Source of the DNA: Alcanivorax sp.
GTDB taxonomy: Bacteria > Pseudomonadota > Gammaproteobacteria > Pseudomonadales > Alcanivoracaceae
Length of the DNA: 64,000 bases
Assembly: GCF_002726155.1 (NCBI RefSeq)
Contig: NZ_PBSH01000042.1
Coordinates: 1-64,000 of the forward strand
Direction: 5' to 3'
The notes under the pieces were generated by a model, which did not search any database, was not told the DNA's origin, and was given only the letters and a program-made list of their open reading frames with translations. The stretch's first letter is position 1. Every line of letters begins with the position of its first letter. The translations under genes and the position numbers were made by a program. Shown here piece by piece: positions 46,486 through 55,409 of this stretch.

Positions 46486-48612
46486 ATGGAAGCGCTTGCC
46501 ATACTAAAAATTCTGCTCATTCTCTTTCTGCTCGGTTCCACGCTCTACAGCGTAATTGTCTATCAGGGCCGCAAGAAATCCTCACTGAAAAGTCTCACGA
46601 CCTTCCGCCAGGAAGGCACGCCCCAACGCAACCTGGACCCGACCGAGCTGCGCCTTGTGGATACGATCATCGCCGAGGCCGAGAAAAAGACCCTGGGCAC
46701 ACTCACCGGCAATGCGGTTTTTGCCCTCAGTGGCCCCTACCTGCGCCACGGGCTGACCACCAATGGCAATACCGTCTGGCATGACACCATCGGCGGCGTT
46801 GAAGTCTTGCTGCCTTATGACGCCGAGTATTTTCTCCGCGAGCACAACGATGCCCTGGTCGTGCTTGCCGAGAAAAAAGCCATCGTCGTTGCACTCAATG
46901 ATGATTTCACCCTGGCCGGTGGCGAAGAACGTAACCAGCGCCGCGAGCAGAAACAGCAACAATGGGAAAGCGGCGACCACGGTGAGCTGGCCCGCGTGGT
47001 TGAAGAAGACGAGCAAACCCGCGAAAACGACTCTGCAGGCACCCTGCGCATTCGCGAACAACGCGATGAAACCGACGCGGAAATCGAATCCCGACACGGG
47101 CGCGGCCTTGCCATGCTGCCCGCCTTTCTGTGGATACTGGCTTTTGTCTGCCTGGGCATTACCACCGCGGTCGACAGCTCACTCATTGGATCAATCTCTC
47201 TGGCCACCGGCCTGCTGTTCGTTGCCATCGCCCTGTTCCGGTTTTTCCGTAAACCATCGCCAGACAAGCCGCAAAAAGTGAATCAGGTCTCCGGGCAGAT
47301 TTGCCTGACGCCGGTGGCCGTGGATGAACAGAACAACGTACAGATCTCCGTCACGCTCAACGAAAGCATCGGCTTTGTGTTGCCCGAGCACTGGCGCCCC
47401 TTCATCGAGTATGAGGACGGCCAGAACCAGGAAATGGCCGTACGCGTCGATGATTACAGTGTCGTCAGTTACGGCAACCGAATGTCACTGGACGAAGAAG
47501 TTCGCCGTTTCCCTCCTGTGTACTGGGGGCGCCACCTGACCCTGGCTCTGGTGGGTGCCATCGCCTTGCTGTTCCCGCTTGCCAGCCTCACCGAACTGTC
47601 CCGCGATCTTCTCTTTACCGGCCAGCTGCTCAGCGGCGAACAGGAAAGCACCCTGCAAAGCCCCAACGCCGTGCGCCAGCAGCCCCCCGCCATCGGCGCA
47701 CCGGTGAGTATCGAAGGGCGCGGTCAATGCGCGTTGACCACAGACGGCTACCGCCCGACCTTCGACTGCAGACGCATCCACTGGGGCAGCAGCGTACCCC
47801 AGTCACAGCACCTGGAAGAGCCAGAGATCATCCACCAGCTGCGTGACCGGACACTGCTGCAAACCCGCACGGATAGTTACCTAAGCTTGATGGCAACGAT
47901 GCAAGGCTGGGACACCTACCGCAATGGCAAACCGGTCATGCTCAGGCACCTACCTGAGCTTATCGACACGCTGGATTCGGCCTGCAGCCAAAGCGGCGCC
48001 AGCAGCAGTGCCGAGAACCAGTGCGAGCGCATTCACCTGCACATGCTGTCCCGACTGATCTTCACACTCGACCCCCAGCCGGAAACATGGACCTCACTGA
48101 GAAACGCCGTACAAACGCAGGCAGGCAGTGATGACCCGGTAACCGCCATCACCAGCGAAGCCCACGTCAAAGCCCTGCGTCAGCGGTTGAATCAGCTGGC
48201 CAACGAGCTGGATATGGAACGCGGCGTCAACATTGCCCGGGACATTACCAACAGCCAGCAAGGCGGCGTGCAGATCCGGTTGGTGCAAGGCCCTGTGCCC
48301 GACACCCTGACGCCCGACGACACCACCTCGCCCTATCAGGCAAGCATTGACGCGATGACAGCCATGATCGACAACGCCGCCGGGCAACCCTTCAAGCTCC
48401 GGGGCATGGTGACCGATTATCGGGTTGATGGGGAGACAGCCGTGCTGAGCCTGGACCTGACCCGTCACCGCGACAACCCGGGCAACGCGCTCCTCAATGT
48501 GCTCTGGCTATTGCTGGCAGCAGGATTATTGGCTGGTCATGGCCTTATGGCTATCATCCGCTTCAAGCAAAGCCGACAAAGAAACAGGGCCGTTGCGGCC
48601 CTGTACACCTGA
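46486..48612 (+). CDS. IgaA/UmoB (YrfF) family membrane protein
   Basis: This 708-residue protein is the length of enterobacterial IgaA (about 710) and shares its topology: an N-terminal helix (LAILKILLILFLLGSTLYSVIV), a cytoplasmic domain, paired helices near 205-245, another near 350-375, a large periplasmic domain and a C-terminal helix (VLWLLLAAGLLAGHGLMAII). Local matches include the YWGRHLTLALVGAIALL segment and VSIEGRGQCALTTDGYRPTFDCRRIHW, which parallels the GTGMC..FDCSQIIW region of IgaA with its conserved cysteines. IgaA restrains the Rcs phosphorelay in enterobacteria. No Rcs gene is in this window. Confidence 0.8.
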   Translation: MEALAILKILLILFLLGSTLYSVIVYQGRKKSSLKSLTTFRQEGTPQRNLDPTELRLVDTIIAEAEKKTLGTLTGNAVFALSGPYLRHGLTTNGNTVWHDTIGGVEVLLPYDAEYFLREHNDALVVLAEKKAIVVALNDDFTLAGGEERNQRREQKQQQWESGDHGELARVVEEDEQTRENDSAGTLRIREQRDETDAEIESRHGRGLAMLPAFLWILAFVCLGITTAVDSSLIGSISLATGLLFVAIALFRFFRKPSPDKPQKVNQVSGQICLTPVAVDEQNNVQISVTLNESIGFVLPEHWRPFIEYEDGQNQEMAVRVDDYSVVSYGNRMSLDEEVRRFPPVYWGRHLTLALVGAIALLFPLASLTELSRDLLFTGQLLSGEQESTLQSPNAVRQQPPAIGAPVSIEGRGQCALTTDGYRPTFDCRRIHWGSSVPQSQHLEEPEIIHQLRDRTLLQTRTDSYLSLMATMQGWDTYRNGKPVMLRHLPELIDTLDSACSQSGASSSAENQCERIHLHMLSRLIFTLDPQPETWTSLRNAVQTQAGSDDPVTAITSEAHVKALRQRLNQLANELDMERGVNIARDITNSQQGGVQIRLVQGPVPDTLTPDDTTSPYQASIDAMTAMIDNAAGQPFKLRGMVTDYRVDGETAVLSLDLTRHRDNPGNALLNVLWLLLAAGLLAGHGLMAIIRFKQSRQRNRAVAALYT

Positions 48613-48617
48613 AAGCA

Positions 48618-48974
48618 CTAGTTTCCGTTACAGCCCCAGGCCCGAACCATGCAGCGCTGGCCACCCTGACGCACGCAATATTGCAGCGCTGTGTTCTGGG
48701 CCTGGCCACCGCTGGAGGCCGTGCCCCAGCCATACGCAGAGCTACCCGATGCCTGATCCGCCGCATAGGCAGCACAGCCTCGGGAAAACGTCTGCACCAC
48801 CCGGCACCCGTAACCACATTCGCTCAGCGCCCGGGACTGGGCCTGCTGCATGCTTCCATGGTTATAGCTGAAGCCATACTGGTCACCCTGATTGCTATCG
48901 ATGGCCAATGCGCCGTTGGCACTGGCCACGCTGGCGAACAACATGGCGATAAAAATACCGACTAATTTACCCAT
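48618..48974 (-). CDS. DUF4189 exported protein
   Basis: The product has 118 residues from MGKLVGIFIAMLFASVASANG, a signal peptide, with GGGAAGGGAA upstream of the ATG. The mature part has the DUF4189 pattern: ALAIDSNQGDQYGFSYNHGSMQQAQSRALSECG, YGCRVVQTFSRGCAAYA and a C-terminal QYCVRQGGQRCMVRAWGC. Six cysteines can form disulfides in the periplasm. Some DUF4189 proteins sit in secretion-system clusters, but the general role is unknown. The gene is convergent with the IgaA-like gene, ending 5 bp from its stop. Confidence 0.82.
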   Translation of the reverse strand: MGKLVGIFIAMLFASVASANGALAIDSNQGDQYGFSYNHGSMQQAQSRALSECGYGCRVVQTFSRGCAAYAADQASGSSAYGWGTASSGGQAQNTALQYCVRQGGQRCMVRAWGCNGN

Positions 48975-49159
48975 CACGATTCCCTTCCCTGTTGTCTTTG
49001 TTACGGGATCAACAATCCTCGCCCTTATGCATTGCACTGCTTTTCTCGGTTAGCCGCCATGCAGAAACCGCAACAGTGTGGAGGCTTTTTGTTGCGCTTT
49101 GATACCAGCCGATGTCCTGATCGAACGCAACCAGAACATCATGCTGGCGGATAAAGGCA

Positions 49160-49507
49160 CTATTGAGAATAGGAGCCAGACCCGGTTTTACGACCGGACG
49201 AACACAGGCATTCATAGTCGATGGAATCCAGCGTTTTACGGACCTTGCCATTCCCCAGCGGCTCGCTCTTCATATAGCCCATCAAGTAATTCGGGTATGC
49301 CGCGGAGCCCGCCCGAATGGGCGTGGTACCCTGCGGACAACGCAGCTTGGGCGCATTATCAGATTCAAACACTCCCAGCACCTCACTGTAGGCCGGGCGG
49401 GTAAACGGGCCTGCACAGACCTCATTGGCCAGCGCCACCATCGGCGAGGTTTGCAACGCCACAAACAATACCGAAAACCCCATCCACTTTTTCATATTAC
49501 TTTTCAT
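49160..49507 (-). CDS. Small secreted cysteine-containing protein of unknown function
   Basis: The product has 115 residues, not recognised. A signal peptide (MKSNMKKWMGFSVLFVALQTSPMVALA) precedes a small mature domain with four cysteines (NEVCAGPF, KLRCPQG, IDYECLCSS) that probably form two disulfides. GGGGAAG precedes the ATG; a second Met four codons in is an alternative start. It lies downstream of the DUF4189 gene's promoter side on the same strand. A near-perfect 22-bp palindrome sits 68 bp upstream, which also precedes another small secreted-protein gene at 63.2 kb. Confidence 0.68.
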   Translation of the reverse strand: MKSNMKKWMGFSVLFVALQTSPMVALANEVCAGPFTRPAYSEVLGVFESDNAPKLRCPQGTTPIRAGSAAYPNYLMGYMKSEPLGNGKVRKTLDSIDYECLCSSGRKTGSGSYSQ

Positions 49508-49575
49508 GTTGCTTCCCCTATTCACGCCGGCCCATCCGGCTTATGGAAACAACATAGCGAGGCACGGTAAGGCCG

Positions 49576-49597
49576 GCATCCCCCAGATAGGGGATGC
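49576..49597. promoter_or_regulatory. GCATCCCC-N6-GGGGATGC palindrome, copy 1
   Basis: Perfect 8-bp arms flank a 6-bp centre (CAGATA). The site lies 68 bp upstream of the small secreted-protein gene (start 49507) and 22 bp beyond the bestrophin stop. A second copy at 63336-63357 is identical at 19 of 22 positions and again precedes a small secreted-protein gene. The cognate factor is unknown. Confidence 0.65.
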
Positions 49598-49619
49598 GGG
49601 CGCGGCGAGTCCACCGGGC

Positions 49620-50531
49620 TTACTGAAGCTGAAAGTTCTTTACCGGCAAGGGCGCAGGCGCAACCTCGCCGAGGGCATCCGCCACGGAAATTTCATGAAT
49701 ACGACACAGCGCATCCAGGGGCAGGTCATTGGGGGCGCGACCGAACGGTGTTTCCAGGTGTTCGGACAGGCGATCGATACCGAAGAAGGTATAGGCCACC
49801 GCCGCCGTCAGTATCGGGGTTGCCCAGCCCATGCCACCAATCAACGCGAAGGGCAGCAGGTAGCAATAGACATAGGCGGTGCGATGCACGAGCAAGGTAT
49901 AGGCGAACGGCAAGGGTGTGGAAGCAATACGTTCACTGGCCGCCTGGATGCCACTCAGCGCCGCCAGACGTTCATCAAGGATCTTCAGCCCCATGCTGTC
50001 CAGCGCCCCCTGCCGATACTGTTCTCCCAGTACGCCGCCAGCCTGTGCCAGCAACGCATCTGCCGGGTTGGCTTTCGCCAGCGCCGCATCCCGCTGCTCC
50101 GGGGAGACCCAGGCCAGCAGCTCCTCGTTGACCGTTTCTCCACGCAGCTGGCCCTTCAACGCCACCGCATGGGCCAGCACCGGCATCAATAATGCTCGCC
50201 GGGCAGGAGCCTTTTCGCCCAGCAAGGCACCGCTGGCTCGGGCCAGGCTGCGGATTTCATTGACCATCTGCCCCCATTGTTTGCGCGCTTCCCACCAGCG
50301 GTCATAGGCCGCGTTATTGCGAAAACCGAGCAGAATCGACAACACGATGCCGAGCAGGGTCACCGGCATAATTGTCAGGCTGGTCAGGTCAATCAGTTGA
50401 TAGTGATTGAGTGCGGCCACCGCCACAGAAAATAACGCGACAAAGAAGATATGCGGCAGAATTTCCGGCACCACCGAACCCCGCAGGGCAAATAACAGGG
50501 CAATGGCATTGGGGCGCTCTCGAACGATCAT
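49620..50531 (-). CDS. Bestrophin/UPF0187 family ion-channel protein
   Basis: The product has 303 residues from MIVRERPNAIALLFALRGSVVPEILPH. The bestrophin hallmarks are present: LGFRNNAAYDRWWEARKQWGQMVNEIRSLAR (residues about 66-96), and STPLPFAYTLLVHRTAYVYCYLLPFAL with its (I/T)PxPFAY motif. It has about four membrane helices. Bacterial bestrophins form pentameric channels that conduct anions or, in some cases, sodium. Inner membrane. The ATG at 50531 fits the family length; the longer ORF start has no support. Confidence 0.9.
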   Translation of the reverse strand: MIVRERPNAIALLFALRGSVVPEILPHIFFVALFSVAVAALNHYQLIDLTSLTIMPVTLLGIVLSILLGFRNNAAYDRWWEARKQWGQMVNEIRSLARASGALLGEKAPARRALLMPVLAHAVALKGQLRGETVNEELLAWVSPEQRDAALAKANPADALLAQAGGVLGEQYRQGALDSMGLKILDERLAALSGIQAASERIASTPLPFAYTLLVHRTAYVYCYLLPFALIGGMGWATPILTAAVAYTFFGIDRLSEHLETPFGRAPNDLPLDALCRIHEISVADALGEVAPAPLPVKNFQLQ

Positions 50532-50602
50532 GGTCTTTATCCGCAAACAATCAGCCCTGATGGTAAGCAATCGTGGTGCCGATTGGCAGAAGGGGGTGAA
50601 AC

Positions 50603-50628
50603 AAAAAAGGCCCCTCAGGACCTTTTTG
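50603..50628 (-). terminator. Terminator of the RND efflux operon
   Basis: On the minus strand, AAAAAGGtCCTGAGG pairs with CCCCTTTTTT-like sequence, ending in a T-tract (CCTTTTTTG). It lies 22 bp after the outer-membrane-factor stop. The stem has two mismatches, so it is moderate in strength. Confidence 0.7.
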
Positions 50629-50650
50629 TTTTCGCATTGACTGACGCCGC

Positions 50651-52078
50651 CTACGGCGTCGACTCCACTGCCGGCGCCGGGGCACCGGCCAGGGCCCGGT
50701 ACACATCAACCATCGCCTGAGTGACGGCCGCCTGACTGCGCACCTGGGCATCCCGGGTGGTGGTCAACTCCTGTTCCGCTGCCAGCACTTCAAAGTAACC
50801 GATAAAACCCTGCTCATAGCGGGTTCTGGCCAGCGCCGCCGCCCGCTGGGCATCGTTTGAGGCCCTCACCAGCCGTTCGGCTCGTTGTCGGGCGCGCTGA
50901 TAGCGCACCAGCCGGGTTTCCGTTTCTTCCAGTGCCACCAGCACCGCCTGCTGGTAGTTGGCCAGGGCCTCACGACTGCTGGCATCTTCCGCTTCGATAC
51001 GGGCCTTTACCTTGCCATAGTCGAGAAAGGTCCAGTCCACGCCCAACGCCACGCGCCGGCTTTCCGCCGGGCCACTGAACAGGTCACCGCTGTCCGTGGC
51101 CACCGATCCCAGCAACCCGCTGAGGGTAAAACGGGGGAACAAGTCCGCCGTTGCTACACCAATGCGGGCGGTGGCGGCGGCCAACCGGCGTTCCGCGGCG
51201 GCCACATCCGGCCGGCGTCGCAATACGTCACCGGGGCTGTCTACCGGGATCACCGGCAAACTGCCCGGCAACCCGGTATTCACCGCAAGTGTGTCAACCA
51301 GGGCGACCGGCGGCTGGCCAGTGAGCACGGCAATACGGTGCATGGCTGCACGAATGTCTGCCTCCAGTGAAGGCAAGGCAGCGCGGGTCCGTTCCAGCTG
51401 CGCCCGGGCGCGCACCGAGTCGAACTCCGTGCCGCGACCGGCATTGACCCGGGCGGAGACAATATCCAGGGTCTCGGTCTGAATCGCCACATTCTGCTCG
51501 GCCACCTGCAGCCGTTGCTGCAAGCCACGCAGCTCGAAATAGCTGCTGGCCACCTGCCCGGCCAATGCCACCTGCAAGGCACCAAGATCAGCGCCCACTG
51601 CCTGCAGCTGCGCCGCCTGGGACTCGGTGGCCCGACGCAAGCGCCCAAACATATCCAGCTCCCACTGGGCGGCAATACCCGCCTGATAGAGCTCGACCCG
51701 CTCCTGGCCGCCCCCAACCGGCGTGCGCTCCACGTCAGCCAGATGCTGCTCGGCACCGCTGGCACTGGCCGTGACGCTGGGCCACTGTTCACGCTTGGCC
51801 CCGTACAGCAAGGCCGCCGCCCGATCGTAACGGGCCAACGCCGCTTGCAACGTCTGGTTCGCTGTCAGGGTTTGTTCGATCAATTGCGCCAACAAGGGAT
51901 CATCAAAGCCCTGCCAGAAGTCCTGCTCAGCCTGGGCAAAATCACCCGGGGAGGTCGAGGAGGAATATTGTGCCGCGAAAGTCTCCGGCTGCGGCGTGTC
52001 CGGCCTCTGGTAATCCGGCCCGACGGCGCAGCCCGCCAACAGTGCCACCCCACCGATAAGGCCCAGTGCATTACGCAT
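50651..52078 (-). CDS. Outer membrane efflux lipoprotein, OprM/OprN (NodT) family
   Basis: The product has 475 residues from MRNALGLIGGVALLAGCAVGPDYQRP, a lipoprotein signal with lipobox LAGC. Two TolC-like repeats follow (QTLTANQTLQAALARYDRAAALLYGAKREQWPSV, and the C-terminal YQQAVLVALEETETRLVRYQRARQRAERLVRAS). It is the outer-membrane exit duct for the RND pump. GGAGA precedes the ATG, which overlaps the stop of the RND gene by 8 bp, so the two are translationally coupled. It is the third gene of the pump operon, ending at a terminator. Confidence 0.93.
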   Translation of the reverse strand: MRNALGLIGGVALLAGCAVGPDYQRPDTPQPETFAAQYSSSTSPGDFAQAEQDFWQGFDDPLLAQLIEQTLTANQTLQAALARYDRAAALLYGAKREQWPSVTASASGAEQHLADVERTPVGGGQERVELYQAGIAAQWELDMFGRLRRATESQAAQLQAVGADLGALQVALAGQVASSYFELRGLQQRLQVAEQNVAIQTETLDIVSARVNAGRGTEFDSVRARAQLERTRAALPSLEADIRAAMHRIAVLTGQPPVALVDTLAVNTGLPGSLPVIPVDSPGDVLRRRPDVAAAERRLAAATARIGVATADLFPRFTLSGLLGSVATDSGDLFSGPAESRRVALGVDWTFLDYGKVKARIEAEDASSREALANYQQAVLVALEETETRLVRYQRARQRAERLVRASNDAQRAAALARTRYEQGFIGYFEVLAAEQELTTTRDAQVRSQAAVTQAMVDVYRALAGAPAPAVESTP

Positions 52079-55000
52079 GGTTATCTCCTTGAATCTGCCC
52101 ATGGGCGCCCCCGTCCAGAGTGCTTTCATGGTGGCTGACCGGCGGTTTGCTGCCCGCCAGTTTGCGCAACGCCACATAGAACACCGGCGTCAGGAACAGC
52201 CCGAACAGCGTGACGCCAAGCATGCCAAAGAACAGCGCCACACCCAGCGCCTGGCGCACTTCCGCACCGGCACCACTGCCCAGCACCAGCGGCAGCACCG
52301 CGGCGGTGAAGGTAATGGACGTCATGATGATCGGGCGCAAACGCAACCGGCAGGCTTCCAGTGCCGCCTGGACTACACCCTTGCCCTGCATTTCCAGTTC
52401 GCGGGCGAACTCCACAATCAGGATGGCGTTCTTGCAGGCCAGCGCGATCAACACCACCAGCCCCACCTGAACAAAGATGTTGTTATCGCCACCGAAGAAC
52501 CACACGCCCATCAGCGCCGACAGCATGCACATGGGCACGATGAGAATCACCGCCAATGGCAACGTCCAGCTTTCGTACAGAGCAGCCAGCACCAGGAACA
52601 CCAGCAGTATCGACAGCGGGAAGACCAACAAGGCCGCGTTGCCCTGGGTCGCCTGCTGGTAACTCAGGTCGGTCCACTCGAACGTCATGCCGTTGGGCAA
52701 TACCTCATCGGCAATCTGGTTGAGCACGGCCATGGCCTGTGCTGAAGACAGTACCTGTGGGTCCGCCTCCCCTGCCAGGTCTGCCGCCGGGTAGCCGTTG
52801 TAACGCAATACCGGATCCGGACCGAAATCTTCGGTAATAGTGACCATGGAACTGATGGGCACCATATCGCCGTGGATATTGCGGGTGCGCAACCGGCCAA
52901 TGTCATCAATGTCTTCCCGGAAAGGCGCATCCGCCTGGGCAATCACCTGCCAGGTGCGACCGAAACGGTTGAAGTCATTCACATAGGCCGAGCCCAGATA
53001 AGTCTGCAAGGTATCGAACAGCTCGGTCAGCGGCACACCCTGGGCTTTCGCCTTGAGACGGTCCACCTCCGCATTCAACTGTGGCACATTGGCCTGATAA
53101 CTGCTGATGGGAAAACCCATCCCTGGTGTCTGTGCAATAGCGCCCTGGAATGCATTCACAGCGTTCTGCAATTCGCCATAGCCCAGGTTGCCCCTGTCCT
53201 CGATAAACAACTGGTACCCCGAACCGTTACCCAGACCGAGAATCGGCGGCGGCATAAAGGAGAACGTAATCCCTTCCTTCAGGCCGGCGATTTTCTGGTT
53301 AATCTCGGCATTGATCTCGGCCGCCGAACGGCTGCGCTGATCAAACGGCTCCAGCGGGAAAAATGCCACACCGGTATTGGAGGTGTTGGTGAACTGCAAG
53401 GCATTCAAACCCGGGAACGCTACCGAGTGCGCCACGCCTTCGGTGCTCATGGCGATGTCTGTCACCTTCTGCAGCAAGGCATCGGTGCGCTCCAGCGACG
53501 CCCCTTCCGGCAGCTTCACCCCGGCAATCAGGTACATTTTGTCCTGTACCGGAATGAATCCCGGCGGCACCACCTTGAACATCAAGCCGGTGCCGGCCAG
53601 TAACAACGCATAGATCACGAACACCACACCACGATGATGCAGCGAGCGGGACACGCCGCCATGGTACTTGTCCGAACTGGCATTGAAGAAACGGTTGAAC
53701 GGACGGAAGAGCCAGCCAAACAGCGTATCAATCAGGCGTGTCAGCCGATCCTTCGGTGCGTCGTGGGGCTTGAGCAACATGGCTGCCAACGCTGGCGACA
53801 GCGTCAACGAGTTGATGGTGGAGATCACCGTGGAGATGGCAATGGTGACCGCGAACTGTCGATAGAACTGGCCGGTAACACCGGACAGAAACGCCATGGG
53901 GATAAACACCGCACACAGCACCAGACCAATTGCCACAATCGGGCCAGACACTTCCCGCATGGCCTGATGCGCTGCCGCCAATGGCGTCAGCCCTTCTTCA
54001 ATATTTCGTTCCACGTTCTCCACCACCACAATGGCGTCGTCGACGACAATGCCGATGGCCAGAACCAGCCCGAAGAGAGTCAGTGTGTTGATGGAATAGC
54101 CAAGCAGATAGAGCGCCGCAAAGGTCCCGACTACGGAAATCGGCACGGCCAGCAACGGAATAATCGAGGCGCGCCAGGTTTGCAGGAACAGAGTCACCAC
54201 CAGCACCACCAGCAGCACGGCTTCGATCAAGGTCTTGATCACCGACTTGATGGAATCACTGACGAATACCGTGGTGTCGTACACCGCTTCATACTTCACG
54301 CCTTGCGGAAAACGGGTGGCCATCTCATCCATGGCTGTGATCACCTGGTCGCGAATGTCCAGCGCATTGGCGCCCGGCGCCTGGAAAATACCAATCGCTA
54401 CCGCATCCTTGCTGTCCAGCTGGGAACGCAAGGTGTAATCCCCCGCGCCGAGCTCCAGCCGCGCCACATCGGACAGACGAACAATCTCGCCCTGCGCACC
54501 GCTCTTGAGGACCACATCACCGAATTCTTCCACCGTGCGCAGGCGCCCCTGGGCATTAATCAGGGTCAGAAAATCACTGCCCGGCATAGGCTCGGCGCCC
54601 AGCTGTCCGGCGGATACCTGCACATTCTGCTCGCGCATGGCACCCACCACATCGCTGGCGGTGAGCCCCCGCGCGGCAATTTTTTCCGGGTCCAGCCAGG
54701 CACGCATGGCGTAGTCACCGCCGCCAAAGATTTGCGCATCGCCTACGCCCCGGATCCGCGCCAGCACATCGCGCACATGCAGGCGGGCATAGTTGCGCAG
54801 GTACAGGGTGTCGTAACGGCCATCCGGGGATGTCAGGTGAACCACCATCAAGAATGTCGGTGATTGTTTCTGCGTGGTCACCCCCTGGCGACGCACATCT
54901 TCCGGCAATCGGGCCAGGGCCTGACTGACCCGGTTCTGCACCCGTACGGTGGCATCATCGGCGTCGATGTCCGGCCGGAAGGTCACCGTCATCTGCAGCA

Positions 55001-55265
55001 CCCCATCGGAGCCCGCCACGGATTTCAGGTACATCATCCCTTCAACGCCGTTAATCGCCTCCTCCAGTGGCGTCGCCACGGTTTCCGCAATCACCTTCGG
55101 ATTGGCCCCCGGGTACACGGTGCGCACCACCACTGACGGCGGCACCACTTCCGGGTATTCACTCACCGGCAGGTTGGGGATGGAAATCAGCCCCACCGCA
55201 AAAATAATGATCGACAACACCGCCGCAAAAATCGGCCTGTCGACAAAGAAACGTGAAAAATTCAT
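52071..55265 (-). CDS. RND-type multidrug efflux transporter, MexF/OqxB-like
   Basis: The product has 1064 residues from MNFSRFFVDRPIFAAVLSIIIFAVGLISIPNLPVSEYPEV, the usual hydrophobe/amphiphile exporter start. The PN1/PC subdomains, the LFGLVLAIGIVVDDAIVVVENVERNI proton-relay helix TM4 with its Asp pair, and the second repeat (VQVGLVVLIALACKNAILIVEFARE, TM10 lysine) are intact. Similarity to MexF is highest in VVHLTSPDGRYDTLYLRNYA. It exports hydrophobic drugs or redox-active compounds using the proton gradient. A SoxR-box promoter lies upstream of the operon. Confidence 0.94.
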   Translation of the reverse strand: MNFSRFFVDRPIFAAVLSIIIFAVGLISIPNLPVSEYPEVVPPSVVVRTVYPGANPKVIAETVATPLEEAINGVEGMMYLKSVAGSDGVLQMTVTFRPDIDADDATVRVQNRVSQALARLPEDVRRQGVTTQKQSPTFLMVVHLTSPDGRYDTLYLRNYARLHVRDVLARIRGVGDAQIFGGGDYAMRAWLDPEKIAARGLTASDVVGAMREQNVQVSAGQLGAEPMPGSDFLTLINAQGRLRTVEEFGDVVLKSGAQGEIVRLSDVARLELGAGDYTLRSQLDSKDAVAIGIFQAPGANALDIRDQVITAMDEMATRFPQGVKYEAVYDTTVFVSDSIKSVIKTLIEAVLLVVLVVTLFLQTWRASIIPLLAVPISVVGTFAALYLLGYSINTLTLFGLVLAIGIVVDDAIVVVENVERNIEEGLTPLAAAHQAMREVSGPIVAIGLVLCAVFIPMAFLSGVTGQFYRQFAVTIAISTVISTINSLTLSPALAAMLLKPHDAPKDRLTRLIDTLFGWLFRPFNRFFNASSDKYHGGVSRSLHHRGVVFVIYALLLAGTGLMFKVVPPGFIPVQDKMYLIAGVKLPEGASLERTDALLQKVTDIAMSTEGVAHSVAFPGLNALQFTNTSNTGVAFFPLEPFDQRSRSAAEINAEINQKIAGLKEGITFSFMPPPILGLGNGSGYQLFIEDRGNLGYGELQNAVNAFQGAIAQTPGMGFPISSYQANVPQLNAEVDRLKAKAQGVPLTELFDTLQTYLGSAYVNDFNRFGRTWQVIAQADAPFREDIDDIGRLRTRNIHGDMVPISSMVTITEDFGPDPVLRYNGYPAADLAGEADPQVLSSAQAMAVLNQIADEVLPNGMTFEWTDLSYQQATQGNAALLVFPLSILLVFLVLAALYESWTLPLAVILIVPMCMLSALMGVWFFGGDNNIFVQVGLVVLIALACKNAILIVEFARELEMQGKGVVQAALEACRLRLRPIIMTSITFTAAVLPLVLGSGAGAEVRQALGVALFFGMLGVTLFGLFLTPVFYVALRKLAGSKPPVSHHESTLDGGAHGQIQGDNHA

Positions 55266-55409
55266 GGCAATACTCCTGCGCGGCGGATCAGCGACCCACC
55301 GTGACATGTCGTTCCCTTTGAAGTTGCCGGATCTTTTTTCGCTAGCGCCGTATTATCTCGATGCGGAAAAAATCACCCGGCCTGGGGAGCCGCTGAGAAA
55401 CTCCCTGGA

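Noticed and set aside
49009-49251. 80-residue minus-strand ORF overlapping the secreted-protein gene
   Set aside because: It overlaps the better-supported signal-peptide ORF in another frame and has no ribosome site.
53634-54863. A 409-residue plus-strand ORF
   Set aside because: It lies inside the RND transporter gene on the opposite strand and is rich in His, Arg and Gln without motifs.
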